A stretch of DNA of 64,000 bases, from contig NZ_AQVD01000003.1 of assembly GCF_000372425.1 (NCBI RefSeq), positions 124,001-188,000 of the forward strand. Reading direction: 5' to 3'. The position numbers and the translations under genes are program-made. Origin of the DNA: Streptococcus ferus DSM 20646. GTDB taxonomy: Bacteria; Bacillota; Bacilli; Lactobacillales; Streptococcaceae. The notes under the pieces were generated by a model. That model did no database searches. It saw only the letters and a list, made by a program, of their open reading frames with translations, and was not told the origin of the DNA. Of the stretch, positions 1-7,149 are shown in pieces. Position 1 is the stretch's first letter. Each line of letters opens with the position of its first letter.

Positions 1-273
1 TGGATGATTTTCGCAGCGAATAGCTGTCTTGCTTTTCTGTTAGGAATTGTTTCTCCGCGCTTTTCAGCAGATGTGGTTAATCGCTATCCTGTAGAAAGAA
101 TCGGCGGGATTATTACCAGTATTAATGCTCTCTTGGTAATAGTGCCACCTGTGACAAGCCTGATATTTCCGATGTTGATAACGGTTAGTAGTTCCCTTGC
201 TTATCTAGGTTTTATTGCTTATGCTTTATTATTAATCGTAATGAGTTTAGTCCTAGTAAAAAAGCACTCTTAA
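1..273 (+). CDS. MFS-type transporter, C-terminal fragment (start outside window)
   Basis: The reading frame is open from the first base and ends with TAA at 273, so this is the 3' end of a gene that starts before the window. The visible ~90 residues hold about three hydrophobic helices: one near residues 3-15, one near 38-60 and one near 66-86. They are followed by a short basic tail (VKKHS), as at the end of a 12-helix major facilitator permease. The substrate cannot be read from this part. The gene is convergent with the rgg regulator only 14 bases away. Transporters beside Rgg regulators are common in streptococci, so control by that regulator is possible but inferred. The MFS assignment rests on hydrophobic pattern rather than a diagnostic motif. 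Confidence 0.5.
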   Translation, partial: WMIFAANSCLAFLLGIVSPRFSADVVNRYPVERIGGIITSINALLVIVPPVTSLIFPMLITVSSSLAYLGFIAYALLLIVMSLVLVKKHS

Positions 274-287
274 TTGTCAAAGTTTTG

Positions 288-1148
288 TCAATCTTGTATG
301 AGACTGTTTAAACTATCTTGGAGAAATTCTGCAACTTCCTCATGCCCTAACTCTTTAACAGATTGAATATAGTGTTCTATAGTTATGCTATCCGTGGTTT
401 GTCCTTCTTGATAATTGAGCACTTTTTTCAGAAAAATAAGGACAGTCTTTGCAAACATATCTTGATAGTTTAGGATCTTTTCAAGATGCTTCATGAAGTA
501 ATCAGCGTAATACCCTTGCTCTCTTTCCAATAGCACAAAGATAATATTTAGAAGAACGAGTTGTGTTCGATGTTTATTATTTGGAATTGACAAATACAAG
601 GAGTCTCTCTCGGTGAAAGCTTTTCCAAGAAAAATGAGGTCGCTATTTGATAATATCTGTAAGGTATTTCCAAAAACATACAATTCATATTCCGTCCACT
701 CTTCAATGCTATAAAGGTAGGTGGCGATGAATTCTTTGTCCTTATCTGAAATGGTATGCTCCGGTTTTAGAGTGTGTATTGCGCAGTGGATAACCAGTCT
801 ATTAAGTTGGTTATAGGTATCATATGTTTCAGAATTATCATTTTTTAAAAGCCTTTCCAAACTGCTAATATCTTTATTGGCATGATATTCAGAAATGAGT
901 TTAGCCTGCTTAAAAAATGGACTGTCTTCATAGTGATGATACGCCTGTTCAAATTCATAAAAACTCATGTGGATGGCAGAGATTGCAACCAGTAATTTAT
1001 CTGCAGAGAGCATCGTTTGACCATTTTCAAATTTAGACAGTTGCGACTGTGATAAATTGTGATTAACAACATCTTTCATTTTTAGACCTCTAGCCAGCCT
1101 AAGTTCTCTATAAAGTTCACCAAGATTAACAGCATTTAGTTTGGTCAA
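288..1148 (-). CDS. Rgg/GadR/MutR family transcriptional regulator
   Basis: This 286-residue protein has an N-terminal XRE-type helix-turn-helix (about residues 10-65, with LYRELRLARGLKMKDV and SQSQLSKFENGQTMLS). A long all-helical C-terminal domain of about 220 residues follows, the repeat domain typical of Rgg proteins. Length and architecture fit the Rgg family (280-300 residues). Many members bind short secreted peptides and activate or repress nearby genes in the cytoplasm. The ATG at 1148 has a plausible Shine-Dalgarno (GGAGAC) about 10 bases upstream. The upstream DNA on this strand contains AGAATAATTCT, a perfect 11-base inverted repeat that could be an operator. A 20-codon hydrophobic ORF lies just upstream on the same strand. 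The inducing peptide and targets are unknown. Confidence 0.88.
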   Translation of the reverse strand: MTKLNAVNLGELYRELRLARGLKMKDVVNHNLSQSQLSKFENGQTMLSADKLLVAISAIHMSFYEFEQAYHHYEDSPFFKQAKLISEYHANKDISSLERLLKNDNSETYDTYNQLNRLVIHCAIHTLKPEHTISDKDKEFIATYLYSIEEWTEYELYVFGNTLQILSNSDLIFLGKAFTERDSLYLSIPNNKHRTQLVLLNIIFVLLEREQGYYADYFMKHLEKILNYQDMFAKTVLIFLKKVLNYQEGQTTDSITIEHYIQSVKELGHEEVAEFLQDSLNSLIQD

Positions 1149-1186
1149 GGCTCCGTCTCCTATATCTATCTTATATAAGAATTATT

Positions 1187-1249
1187 CTAACAAAAAAATG
1201 TATTTATCACAGAAATGAGCTGTTGTAAACCTACCCCATTAAAAGACAT
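1187..1249 (-). CDS. Candidate short hydrophobic peptide upstream of rgg (speculative)
   Basis: This 20-codon frame encodes MSFNGVGLQQLISVINTFFC and stops with TAG 38 bases before the rgg start, on the same strand. Rgg regulators are often paired with small hydrophobic pheromone genes of about 15-30 codons next to them, which is the only reason to list it. Against it, the ribosome site is poor (GACGAG) and no convincing promoter is seen. The C-terminus also lacks the acidic residue usual in SHP pheromones. A chance frame in AT-rich DNA is equally possible. Confidence 0.18.
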   Translation of the reverse strand: MSFNGVGLQQLISVINTFFC

Positions 1250-1302
1250 TAAATCTCGTCATTTCATAGGGATATTCAAGATATTTGCCAGTAGGACAAT
1301 AA

Positions 1303-1336
1303 GCAAAAAAAGCCCTTTGTTTAGGGCTTTTTTTGC
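1303..1336 (-). terminator. Rho-independent terminator after tRNA-Lys
   Basis: Two 14-base arms (GCAAAAAAAGCCCT and its complement) flank a loop of about 6 bases. The hairpin lies 9 bases beyond the 3' end of tRNA-Lys. The A/T runs at both ends would let it work in both directions. Confidence 0.85.
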
Positions 1337-1344
1337 GTTTTTAG

Positions 1345-1417
1345 TCCTCCCTGTAGGGCTCGAACCTACGACCCATGGATTAAGAGTCCACTGCTCTACC
1401 AACTGAGCTAAGGAAGG
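1345..1417 (-). tRNA. tRNA-Lys (anticodon CTT)
   Basis: Reading the minus strand gives a full 73-nt cloverleaf. It has a 7-bp acceptor stem (CCTTCCT with AGGGAGG, one G-U pair) and a D arm with TAGCTCAGTTGGTAGAGCA. The anticodon stem is GTGGA/TCCAT with loop CTCTTAA, and the T arm is GTAGG-TTCGAGC-CCTAC. The anticodon CTT reads AAG lysine codons. The discriminator base is A, and CCA is not encoded. The 5' end directly follows the six-U tail of the upstream 6S-like RNA, so the tRNA is probably made from a shared transcript by processing. Confidence 0.95.
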
Positions 1418-1618
1418 AAAAAAGTGCTGTATTGGTACCGGTGATTCACGATTTGTATTGAACCCGCGCAAACAAGAGCAGGTGGGCAACTCGCTCTGAC
1501 TTAGCTGCTTCCGCGTGTAACGGCCTGCATACTGCCAGAAGACTTTTGTTTCCCGAATCATACAAAAAATAGTCGGTCAACACATTGGTGTGAATTCGTA
1601 TACCACAGCATTTCTTTA
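1418..1618 (-). ncRNA. ssrS: Probable 6S RNA (ssrS), RNA polymerase regulator
   Basis: This ~200-nt stretch has its own promoter (TTGAAT, 16 bp, TATCAT) and ends in a run of six U directly before tRNA-Lys. Its two ends are complementary. Near the 5' end GCTGT...GGTAT...ATTCAC pairs with GTGAAT...GTACC...ACAGC near the 3' end. That makes a long interrupted closing stem around a large internal region, the 6S RNA architecture in which the bubble mimics an open promoter and traps RNA polymerase. The neighbourhood supports the call: from established knowledge, 6S RNA lies close to rarA in other Firmicutes. No significant protein-coding frame fits the region. I did not compare it with a covariance model. 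Confidence 0.7.
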
Positions 1619-1624
1619 CCTAAT

Positions 1625-1652
1625 ATGATACCACATTGCGCAAAAAATTCAA
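1625..1652 (-). promoter_or_regulatory. Promoter of the 6S RNA-tRNA-Lys unit
   Basis: On the minus strand TTGAAT (1652-1647) and TATCAT (1630-1625) are separated by 16 bases, placing the start near 1618. The -35 overlaps the AT-rich hairpin AAAAATTC...GAATTTTT that follows the rarA stop codon, so rarA termination and this promoter share sequence. Confidence 0.7.
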
Positions 1653-1681
1653 GCAAAAAGAGAGAATTTTTGCAATCGTTC

Positions 1682-2950
1682 TCATTCAGACAGCTGATCA
1701 ATCCGCTCCTTATTAGCGCCCAGAGCCCGCTCATACTTCCCAGTGTCGTTGGCCGTGAAATAGCTGGCGCTTTTAATTTTATCCGGCAGGTATTGCTGCT
1801 TGACCCATTTTTCAGGGTAGGCGTGAGGGTACTTGTAATCTTGGGCGTTACCCAAGGCTTTGCTTCCGGAATAATGGCCGTCCCGCAGGTGGCGCGGAAT
1901 GGGAAGATTGCCGTTTTTCCGCAAGTCTGCAAGGGCTGCATCCATGGCGACATAAGCGGAGTTGGACTTGGGAGACAGGGCCAAATCAATAACGACATTG
2001 GCAATCAGGATTCGAGCTTCAGGAAAGCCGATTTTCTGGGCGGCCTCAAGCGCCGTCACGGTATGGATCTGAGCTTCAGGATTGGCTAGGCCGATGTCTT
2101 CATAGGCGATGACCGTCAGGCGTCTGGCTAGGCTAGGCAGATCTCCAGCCTCAATCAGACGGGCGGCATAATGGAGACTGGCATTGACATCGGATCCGCG
2201 GATAGACTTCTGCAGGGCGGACAGGACATCGTAGTGACCGTCGCCGTCCTTATCCATGGTGATGTAACTGCGCTGGAGGCTGTTTTTGATGACCTCAAGC
2301 GTGATATGACGCACCTCTTTTTGATCTGGTTTGGTTGATAAGACTGCTAAATCAAGGGAGTTGTAAGCTGAACGCAGGTCGCCATTGGTAGCTGTCGCAA
2401 TAAAATCAAGGGCATCATCGTCTAAATCGACGGCCACCTCAAAGCCGCGCTCCTTATCCGCCAGAGCCCTTTGAAGGGCTGTCTTGATATCTTCATTAGA
2501 CAGGGGCTCTAGCTCAAAAATCTGAACCCGGCTGCGAATAGCGGGCGTTACGGAAAAGAAAGGATTTTCAGTGGTTGCCCCAATCATGATGATATTGCCA
2601 TTTTCAAGCAAGGGGAGCAAGAAGTCTTGCTTGGGTTTGTCCAAACGGTGAATTTCATCAAGAAGCAGCACCAAACCGCCTGAAAATTTGGCCTCTTCCG
2701 CAATTTCCTGCAGGCGTTTTTTACTGTCGGTTGTGGCGTTAAAGGTCCGAAAGGCAAACTGACTAGTACCTGCAATGGCAGAGGCGATCGAGGTCTTGCC
2801 GATACCAGGAGGACCGAATAAAATCATAGAAGCTAGGCGATTGGCTTCGACCATCCGACGGATGATTTTCCCGGGACCAACCAGATGTTCTTGACCGATA
2901 ACGTCATGGATATTTCGGGGGCGCATCCGCAATGCTAAATTATCGTGCAT
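1682..2950 (-). CDS. rarA: Replication-associated recombination protein A, AAA+ ATPase
   Basis: RarA (MgsA) is a cytoplasmic clamp-loader-like AAA+ ATPase that acts at stalled replication forks. The 422-residue product starts MHDNLALRMRPRNI, the usual RarA start, followed by IGQEHLVGPG. Walker A is GPPGIGKTS, Walker B is LLLDEIHR, sensor 1 is GATTEN, and the C-terminal oligomerisation region has EDIGLANP. A longer in-frame extension reaches 3076 but is not RarA-like. I chose the ATG at 2950 because it matches the family start and has GGAG about 8 bases upstream. The gene is divergent from the DUF3013 gene. A terminator-like AT-rich hairpin overlaps the 6S RNA promoter downstream. Confidence 0.95.
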   Translation of the reverse strand: MHDNLALRMRPRNIHDVIGQEHLVGPGKIIRRMVEANRLASMILFGPPGIGKTSIASAIAGTSQFAFRTFNATTDSKKRLQEIAEEAKFSGGLVLLLDEIHRLDKPKQDFLLPLLENGNIIMIGATTENPFFSVTPAIRSRVQIFELEPLSNEDIKTALQRALADKERGFEVAVDLDDDALDFIATATNGDLRSAYNSLDLAVLSTKPDQKEVRHITLEVIKNSLQRSYITMDKDGDGHYDVLSALQKSIRGSDVNASLHYAARLIEAGDLPSLARRLTVIAYEDIGLANPEAQIHTVTALEAAQKIGFPEARILIANVVIDLALSPKSNSAYVAMDAALADLRKNGNLPIPRHLRDGHYSGSKALGNAQDYKYPHAYPEKWVKQQYLPDKIKSASYFTANDTGKYERALGANKERIDQLSE

Positions 2951-3045
2951 GTCAGTCTCCAGTCTTTTGTGGGTATTTGCGTTGAAATGATTGCTTGTGT
3001 TTAGCCTTAATTTCAGCGTCAATCGTATTTTTTCCATCTTTAAAA

Positions 3046-3064
3046 TGCTATAATTATTATAGCA
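3046..3064. promoter_or_regulatory. 19-bp perfect palindrome carrying back-to-back -10 boxes
   Basis: TGCTATAATTATTATAGCA is a perfect inverted repeat around one central base. Each arm carries a TATAAT -10 hexamer, one pointing to the DUF3013 gene (3049-3054) and one to rarA (3061-3056). The -35 elements are poor on both sides. For the rarA direction TTGTCA lies 19 bp from TATAAT. Confidence 0.55.
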
Positions 3065-3086
3065 CAAGAAAGACAAAGGGTGACAA

Positions 3087-3557
3087 ATGGCAAAGTATGG
3101 CTTTTTATCGGTATTAGAAGAAGAAATGGATCAGCATTTTCATTACGATTATGAGCTGAATTGGGACAAGAAAAACCATGCCGTCGAGTTGGCCTTTCTT
3201 TTGGAGGCGCAAAATCAGGGTGCTGTGGCCACACTAGATGACAAGGGGGAAGAAAGCAACGACGATATCTTGTTTGAAGACTATGCGCTTTTTTACAATC
3301 CTGCCAAATCCAGCTTTGACAAAGACGACTATCTGGCAGCTATTCCCTACGAACCCAAAAAAGGTCTGTCCCGCGAGTTCCTAGCCTACTTTGCGGAAAC
3401 CCTCAACGATGTGGTGACCGAGGGTCTCAGTGACCTCATGGACTTCCTAGCGGACGAGACCGCAGTCGACTTTAGCCTGACCTGGGATGCAACTGCTTTT
3501 GAAAAAGGCAGAGCAGAGCTGGTGGAAACGGAATTTTTTGGGTATCCGAGGTATTAG
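3087..3557 (+). CDS. DUF3013 family protein of unknown function
   Basis: This is a 156-residue acidic, soluble protein without signal peptide or membrane segment. The start MAKYGFLSVLEEEMD and the overall pattern match the DUF3013 family, which as far as I recall is found in streptococci and relatives. No enzymatic motif is visible and no function is established. Acidic residues are frequent (runs such as EEEMD and DDKGEE). The ATG at 3087 follows a short leader from the shared divergent promoter with rarA. The ribosome site is modest (AAAGGG, 8 bases upstream). The gene stands alone and is followed by about 180 bases of AT-rich non-coding sequence before the mepB-like gene. Confidence 0.75.
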   Translation: MAKYGFLSVLEEEMDQHFHYDYELNWDKKNHAVELAFLLEAQNQGAVATLDDKGEESNDDILFEDYALFYNPAKSSFDKDDYLAAIPYEPKKGLSREFLAYFAETLNDVVTEGLSDLMDFLADETAVDFSLTWDATAFEKGRAELVETEFFGYPRY

Positions 3558-3742
3558 GATATAGCGTAATAGTTTGATTTTATAACTTATGTGACAAATA
3601 TATTAATAATGTTGAAGAAATCCATACTTGCTACCGAATAGCCAACCATTCCATGGAATTTATGCTACTGGGCTGAGATTGCTACTATTGGGTTGTATAG
3701 TGTTTCGAAAAGGTTGAAGTAAAAAGAATATCTGGAGAAATG

Positions 3743-4183
3743 ATGAAAATAATAGAGGTACTCAAAGAGCAGTTTGATGGTTTTGAGGTAATTGAAGAAA
3801 AGTGGAATGAGCAGTATGAGGGGATTTTAATAAAAGTAAATGGTCAATCACGTTATAAAAGATGTCGTCTAGCTCATAAAACACCAAGAAAAGAGGGCTA
3901 TTTCACAGCTTTTTGGAAAAAAGATCAATTTAATAAAAATATTCCATTTTCGGATCGGGATATGATTGATGAACTGATTATTGTTATTAATGATGGTCAG
4001 CAGAAAGGGATGTTCCTGATTCCGAAGAACGTTTCTATAACGCAGAACATTATTTCTACCAAAACCTCTAAAGGAAAAATGGCAATGCGTTTTTACCCAC
4101 CATGGTGTCAAGATTTGAACAAAACCGCACTAGCTACTCAAAAATGGCAGCTCAATTATTTTATAGATTTGAGTGAAAAATAA
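3743..4183 (+). CDS. MepB-like family protein
   Basis: The 146-residue product resembles the MepB family named from the staphylococcal mepRAB locus. Recognisable parts are the N-terminal E-Y-EG..I..NG-Q-YKxRxAKxTPxKxGxF-like block (here RYKRCRLAHKTPRKEGYF), then FWKKD, then GMFLIPKNV and KGKMAMRFYPPW near the C-terminus. The biochemical role of this family is not established. Two ATGs are adjacent (3740 and 3743). The second is better spaced from GGAG (5 bases). The gene and its flanks are visibly richer in A+T than prmA and rsmE downstream, which suggests an accessory insertion between rarA/DUF3013 and prmA. Confidence 0.7.
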   Translation: MKIIEVLKEQFDGFEVIEEKWNEQYEGILIKVNGQSRYKRCRLAHKTPRKEGYFTAFWKKDQFNKNIPFSDRDMIDELIIVINDGQQKGMFLIPKNVSITQNIISTKTSKGKMAMRFYPPWCQDLNKTALATQKWQLNYFIDLSEK

Positions 4184-4292
4184 CAAAATTATATTAATTT
4201 TAGGAAAGGAAATGAACACGCCCTAAACTCTGTGTAAAAAATAAAGATTTTCTATTTTTACGTTGCGCTTTATGGGCCTGGTATCTTATTTT

Positions 4293-5246
4293 ATGAATTC
4301 ATGGCAAGAAGTAACCATTCACGTGCATCGTGATGCGGAGGAAGCTGTTTCTAATCTGATGATTGAGACGGGCAGTCAGGGGGTGGCGATTAGCGACTCG
4401 GCTGATTATGTGGGGCAGGAAGACCGTTTCGGCGAACTCTATCCCGAGGTGGAGCAGTCAGATATGATTGCGATTACGGCTTACTATCCTGATACTGTGG
4501 ATATTGAAGAAATCAAGGCAGACTTGGCGACTCGCTTGGCAGATTTGACAGGCTTTGGCTTGGAAACAGGTCAGATTAGCTTAGAAAGTCAGGAATTGGC
4601 AGAGGAAGACTGGGCGGACAACTGGAAGAAATACTATGAGCCAGCCCGCATTACCCACGATTTGACCATCGTGCCGTCTTGGACGGACTACGAGGCGACG
4701 GCTGGTGAGAAAATTATCCGCCTGGATCCAGGTATGGCTTTCGGAACAGGAACTCACCCGACCACTAAGATGAGCCTTTTTGCTCTTTCTCAGGTCCTGC
4801 GGGGTGGGGAAACCGTCATTGATGTGGGCACGGGCTCGGGCGTTCTCTCCATTGCCAGCTCCCTTTTGGGTGCCAAGGAGATTTATGCCTATGACTTGGA
4901 CGATGTGGCGGTGCGCGTGGCTCAAGAAAATATTGCCCTCAATCCCGGCATGGACAATATTCAGGTGGCGGCCGGGGATCTCCTGCGCGGGGTTGACTTG
5001 GAGGCGGATGTCATTGTGGCCAACATTTTGGCGGACGTGCTGATCCATCTCACGGAGGATGCCTATCGTCTGGTCAAGGATCAGGGGTATCTGATCCTGT
5101 CTGGCATTATCTCTGAAAAATGGGACATGGTCCGTGCATCAGCTGAGGCCGCAGGCTTTTTCCTAGAGACCCACATGATTCAGGGCGAGTGGAATGCCTG
5201 TGTTTTCAAGAAAACCGATGATATTTCAGGTGTGATAGGGGGCTAA
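4293..5246 (+). CDS. prmA: Ribosomal protein L11 methyltransferase
   Basis: PrmA transfers methyl groups from S-adenosylmethionine to ribosomal protein L11. The 317-residue protein has the typical N-terminal substrate domain ([17 protein letters not shown]..., [13 protein letters not shown]). It continues into the class I methyltransferase fold, with [15 protein letters not shown], the SAM loop [14 protein letters not shown], and NILADVLI as the NPPY-equivalent motif. An upstream in-frame start at 4263 would add ten non-conserved residues. The ATG at 4293 matches the family start, although its ribosome site is weak. The stop TAA directly abuts the rsmE ATG, so the two rRNA/ribosomal methyltransferase genes are translationally coupled, as in many Firmicutes. 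Confidence 0.95.
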   Translation: MNSWQEVTIHVHRDAEEAVSNLMIETGSQGVAISDSADYVGQEDRFGELYPEVEQSDMIAITAYYPDTVDIEEIKADLATRLADLTGFGLETGQISLESQELAEEDWADNWKKYYEPARITHDLTIVPSWTDYEATAGEKIIRLDPGMAFGTGTHPTTKMSLFALSQVLRGGETVIDVGTGSGVLSIASSLLGAKEIYAYDLDDVAVRVAQENIALNPGMDNIQVAAGDLLRGVDLEADVIVANILADVLIHLTEDAYRLVKDQGYLILSGIISEKWDMVRASAEAAGFFLETHMIQGEWNACVFKKTDDISGVIGG

Positions 5247-5999
5247 ATGCAGCAGTATTTTGTAAAAGGCAAAGCCGAGGAGCTGGTGACCATCACCGAT
5301 AAGGACACGGCCAAGCATATGTTTTCGGTCATGCGCCTGGCTGAGGGAGATGAGGTAGTCCTGGTTTTTGAGGACGGGATCAAACGCTTGGCGCGCGTGG
5401 TGTCCAGCAGCCAACAGCAGTTAGAAATAGTTCAGGAATTAAAAGACGATGTGGAGCTGCCAGTGCAAGTGACCATCGCTTCTGGCTTTCCAAAGGGGGA
5501 TAAGCTGGACTTTGTGACCCAAAAGGCAACGGAATTAGGGGCGGCTGGTATCTGGGCTTATCCAGCAGACTGGTCCGTGGTCAAATGGGACAGCAAGAAA
5601 CTGGCCAAAAAGGTTGAAAAATTGGAAAAAATCGCCCAAGGTGCGGCGGAGCAGTCCAAGCGCAACCGCCTGCCAGACATCCGACTCTTTGATAAGAAGG
5701 CTGACTTTCTAGCCCAACTGGCGGCTTTTGATAAGATTTTTATCGCCTACGAAGAAAGTGCCAAGGCAGGAGAAATGGCTAGATTGGCCCAGGAATTGCA
5801 GGCCGTGGAGGCCAATCAGAAAATTCTCTTTATCTTCGGGCCTGAGGGCGGGATTTCACCAAAGGAAATCGAGACTTTCGAGCAGGCAGGCGGCATCCCA
5901 GTCGGCCTAGGCCCCAGAATCCTACGAACCGAAACCGCCCCGCTCTATGCCTTATCAGCGGTGAGTTATGCGGTGGAGCTGACAAGTAGGCCAGACTAA
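5247..5999 (+). CDS. rsmE: 16S rRNA (uracil-1498-N3)-methyltransferase
   Basis: RsmE methylates N3 of U1498 in the decoding region of 16S rRNA. The 250-residue protein has an N-terminal PUA-like domain (to about residue 70). A SPOUT methyltransferase domain follows, whose trefoil knot is marked by FIFGPEGGISPKEIE and LGPRILRTETAPLYAL. Both are diagnostic for the family. The ATG follows the prmA stop codon with no spacer, so expression depends on the prmA transcript. The basic stretch QSKRNRLPDI is also typical. A short gap leads into malR, transcribed in the same direction from its own ribosome site. Confidence 0.95.
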   Translation: MQQYFVKGKAEELVTITDKDTAKHMFSVMRLAEGDEVVLVFEDGIKRLARVVSSSQQQLEIVQELKDDVELPVQVTIASGFPKGDKLDFVTQKATELGAAGIWAYPADWSVVKWDSKKLAKKVEKLEKIAQGAAEQSKRNRLPDIRLFDKKADFLAQLAAFDKIFIAYEESAKAGEMARLAQELQAVEANQKILFIFGPEGGISPKEIETFEQAGGIPVGLGPRILRTETAPLYALSAVSYAVELTSRPD

Positions 6000-6021
6000 A
6001 AGAAGGAGAAAGGAGACATTT

Positions 6022-7035
6022 GTGGTAACCATAAAAGACGTTGCAAGGCTGGCTGGGGTCTCCCCTTCCACTGCTTCGCGTGCCTTGCATGATAATAGCA
6101 TGATTAGTCAGGCGACCAAGGAACGGGTGCGTCAGGCCATGGAAGAACTTCATTATTCGCCTAATTATTCTGCGCAAAATTTGGTGAAACGCCAGTCCAA
6201 CATGGTAGGAATTGTTCTCCCGGTGCGAGAAAGTCAGGAATCTCTGGGTAACAATCCTTTCTTTATGCAGATGATTCAGGGGATTTCAGGCGTCTGTACA
6301 GACAAAGATCAGATGGTTAGTTTAGCAACGGGTCGGACCGAAGAAGAACTGCTGACCAATATTAAAAACCTGATTCGCAGCGGCAATATTGAAAAATTTA
6401 TTTTTCTTTACTCTAAGGCTGATGACCCTATTCTGAAGTATATCAAGGGGCAAGAGGTGACCTGTGTGGTTGTTGGAGAATCTTATGATAAAGACCCCTC
6501 TAAGATTAGGTTTGTGGATAACGATAATGTGGGAGCCAGTCAGGATGCTACCAGCTTTCTGATAGATAAGGGTTATACTAAGATTGTTTACGCCTATACG
6601 GATATGGATGAATTGGTTCAGGCCAGTCGTTATATGGGCTATTCCAGTATCATGCAGGCGCAGCATTTCTCAACAAAAACCCTGAGTCTATCAAGGGTTG
6701 ATGACAGGTTAAATCGCCAAGAATTAGAGGCCTTTCTCGCGAAGTATGCAGAGACAGAAGCTTTCGTGGCTTGTGATGACATCATGGCTATCCGCCTGCA
6801 GCGGCTCTTTAAAAATTTAGGTATTTCATCACGCCGCTACGCGATTATCAGCTTTAATAATTCTATGGTTGCGGAGTTGGCCAGTCCTTCTTTGACCTCC
6901 GTAGAGGTCTTTCCCTATCAGTTGGGAAGGAATGCGGCGGAAGTTTTATTGAATGGGGAGGAGGCTGCTGACAGGCTGCTGATTCCTCACAAAATTATTG
7001 AGCGTGACTCCACTCCGAAGCTGGCAGACGGATAA
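6022..7035 (+). CDS. malR: LacI-family maltose regulator (MalR type)
   Basis: The 337-residue protein has the LacI-family DNA-binding domain at residues 1-50 (VTIKDVARLAGVSPSTASRAL, then hinge NYSAQNLVKR). A periplasmic-binding-protein-like effector and dimerisation domain follows. The GTG start at 6022 is preceded by AGAAGGAGAAAGGAG. The gene sits directly before the maltose PTS operon, whose promoter carries a perfect 14-bp palindrome. From established work on pneumococcal MalR, the operator contains this same CGCAAACGTTTGCG core. The inferred role is repression of malT and following genes without maltose. It could also act on amylomaltase or maltodextrin genes elsewhere. Confidence 0.85.
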   Translation: MVTIKDVARLAGVSPSTASRALHDNSMISQATKERVRQAMEELHYSPNYSAQNLVKRQSNMVGIVLPVRESQESLGNNPFFMQMIQGISGVCTDKDQMVSLATGRTEEELLTNIKNLIRSGNIEKFIFLYSKADDPILKYIKGQEVTCVVVGESYDKDPSKIRFVDNDNVGASQDATSFLIDKGYTKIVYAYTDMDELVQASRYMGYSSIMQAQHFSTKTLSLSRVDDRLNRQELEAFLAKYAETEAFVACDDIMAIRLQRLFKNLGISSRRYAIISFNNSMVAELASPSLTSVEVFPYQLGRNAAEVLLNGEEAADRLLIPHKIIERDSTPKLADG

Positions 7036-7070
7036 GCTGCTGGCTTTTTTGGTTTTTTCAAAAAAAAGGG

Positions 7071-7137
7071 TTTACAAATTTATTTTTCGTGATATAATGA
7101 AACTATCAAACGCAAACGTTTGCGTAAAACGTTTGCA
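7071..7137 (+). promoter_or_regulatory. malT promoter with tandem MalR-type operators
   Basis: TTTACA (7071-7076) and TATAAT (7093-7098) are 16 bp apart. The perfect palindrome CGCAAACGTTTGCG occupies 7111-7124, over and just past the transcription start. A second, imperfect copy with core AAACGTTT lies at 7127-7134. The two centres are about 13 bp apart, so bound dimers would lie close together. The palindrome also resembles a cre site, so CcpA could compete for it. The malT ribosome site AGGAGG (7139-7144) follows at once. Confidence 0.85.
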
Positions 7138-7149
7138 CAGGAGGATATA

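Noticed and set aside
1215-1561. Two small frames on both strands (1215-1406 plus, 1259-1561 minus)
   Set aside because: They run through the tRNA-Lys gene, its terminator and the 6S-like RNA, so they are by-products of RNA genes.
2951-3076. N-terminal extension of rarA
   Set aside because: The extension crosses the divergent promoter palindrome and is not RarA-like. The start at 2950 matches the family and has a ribosome site.
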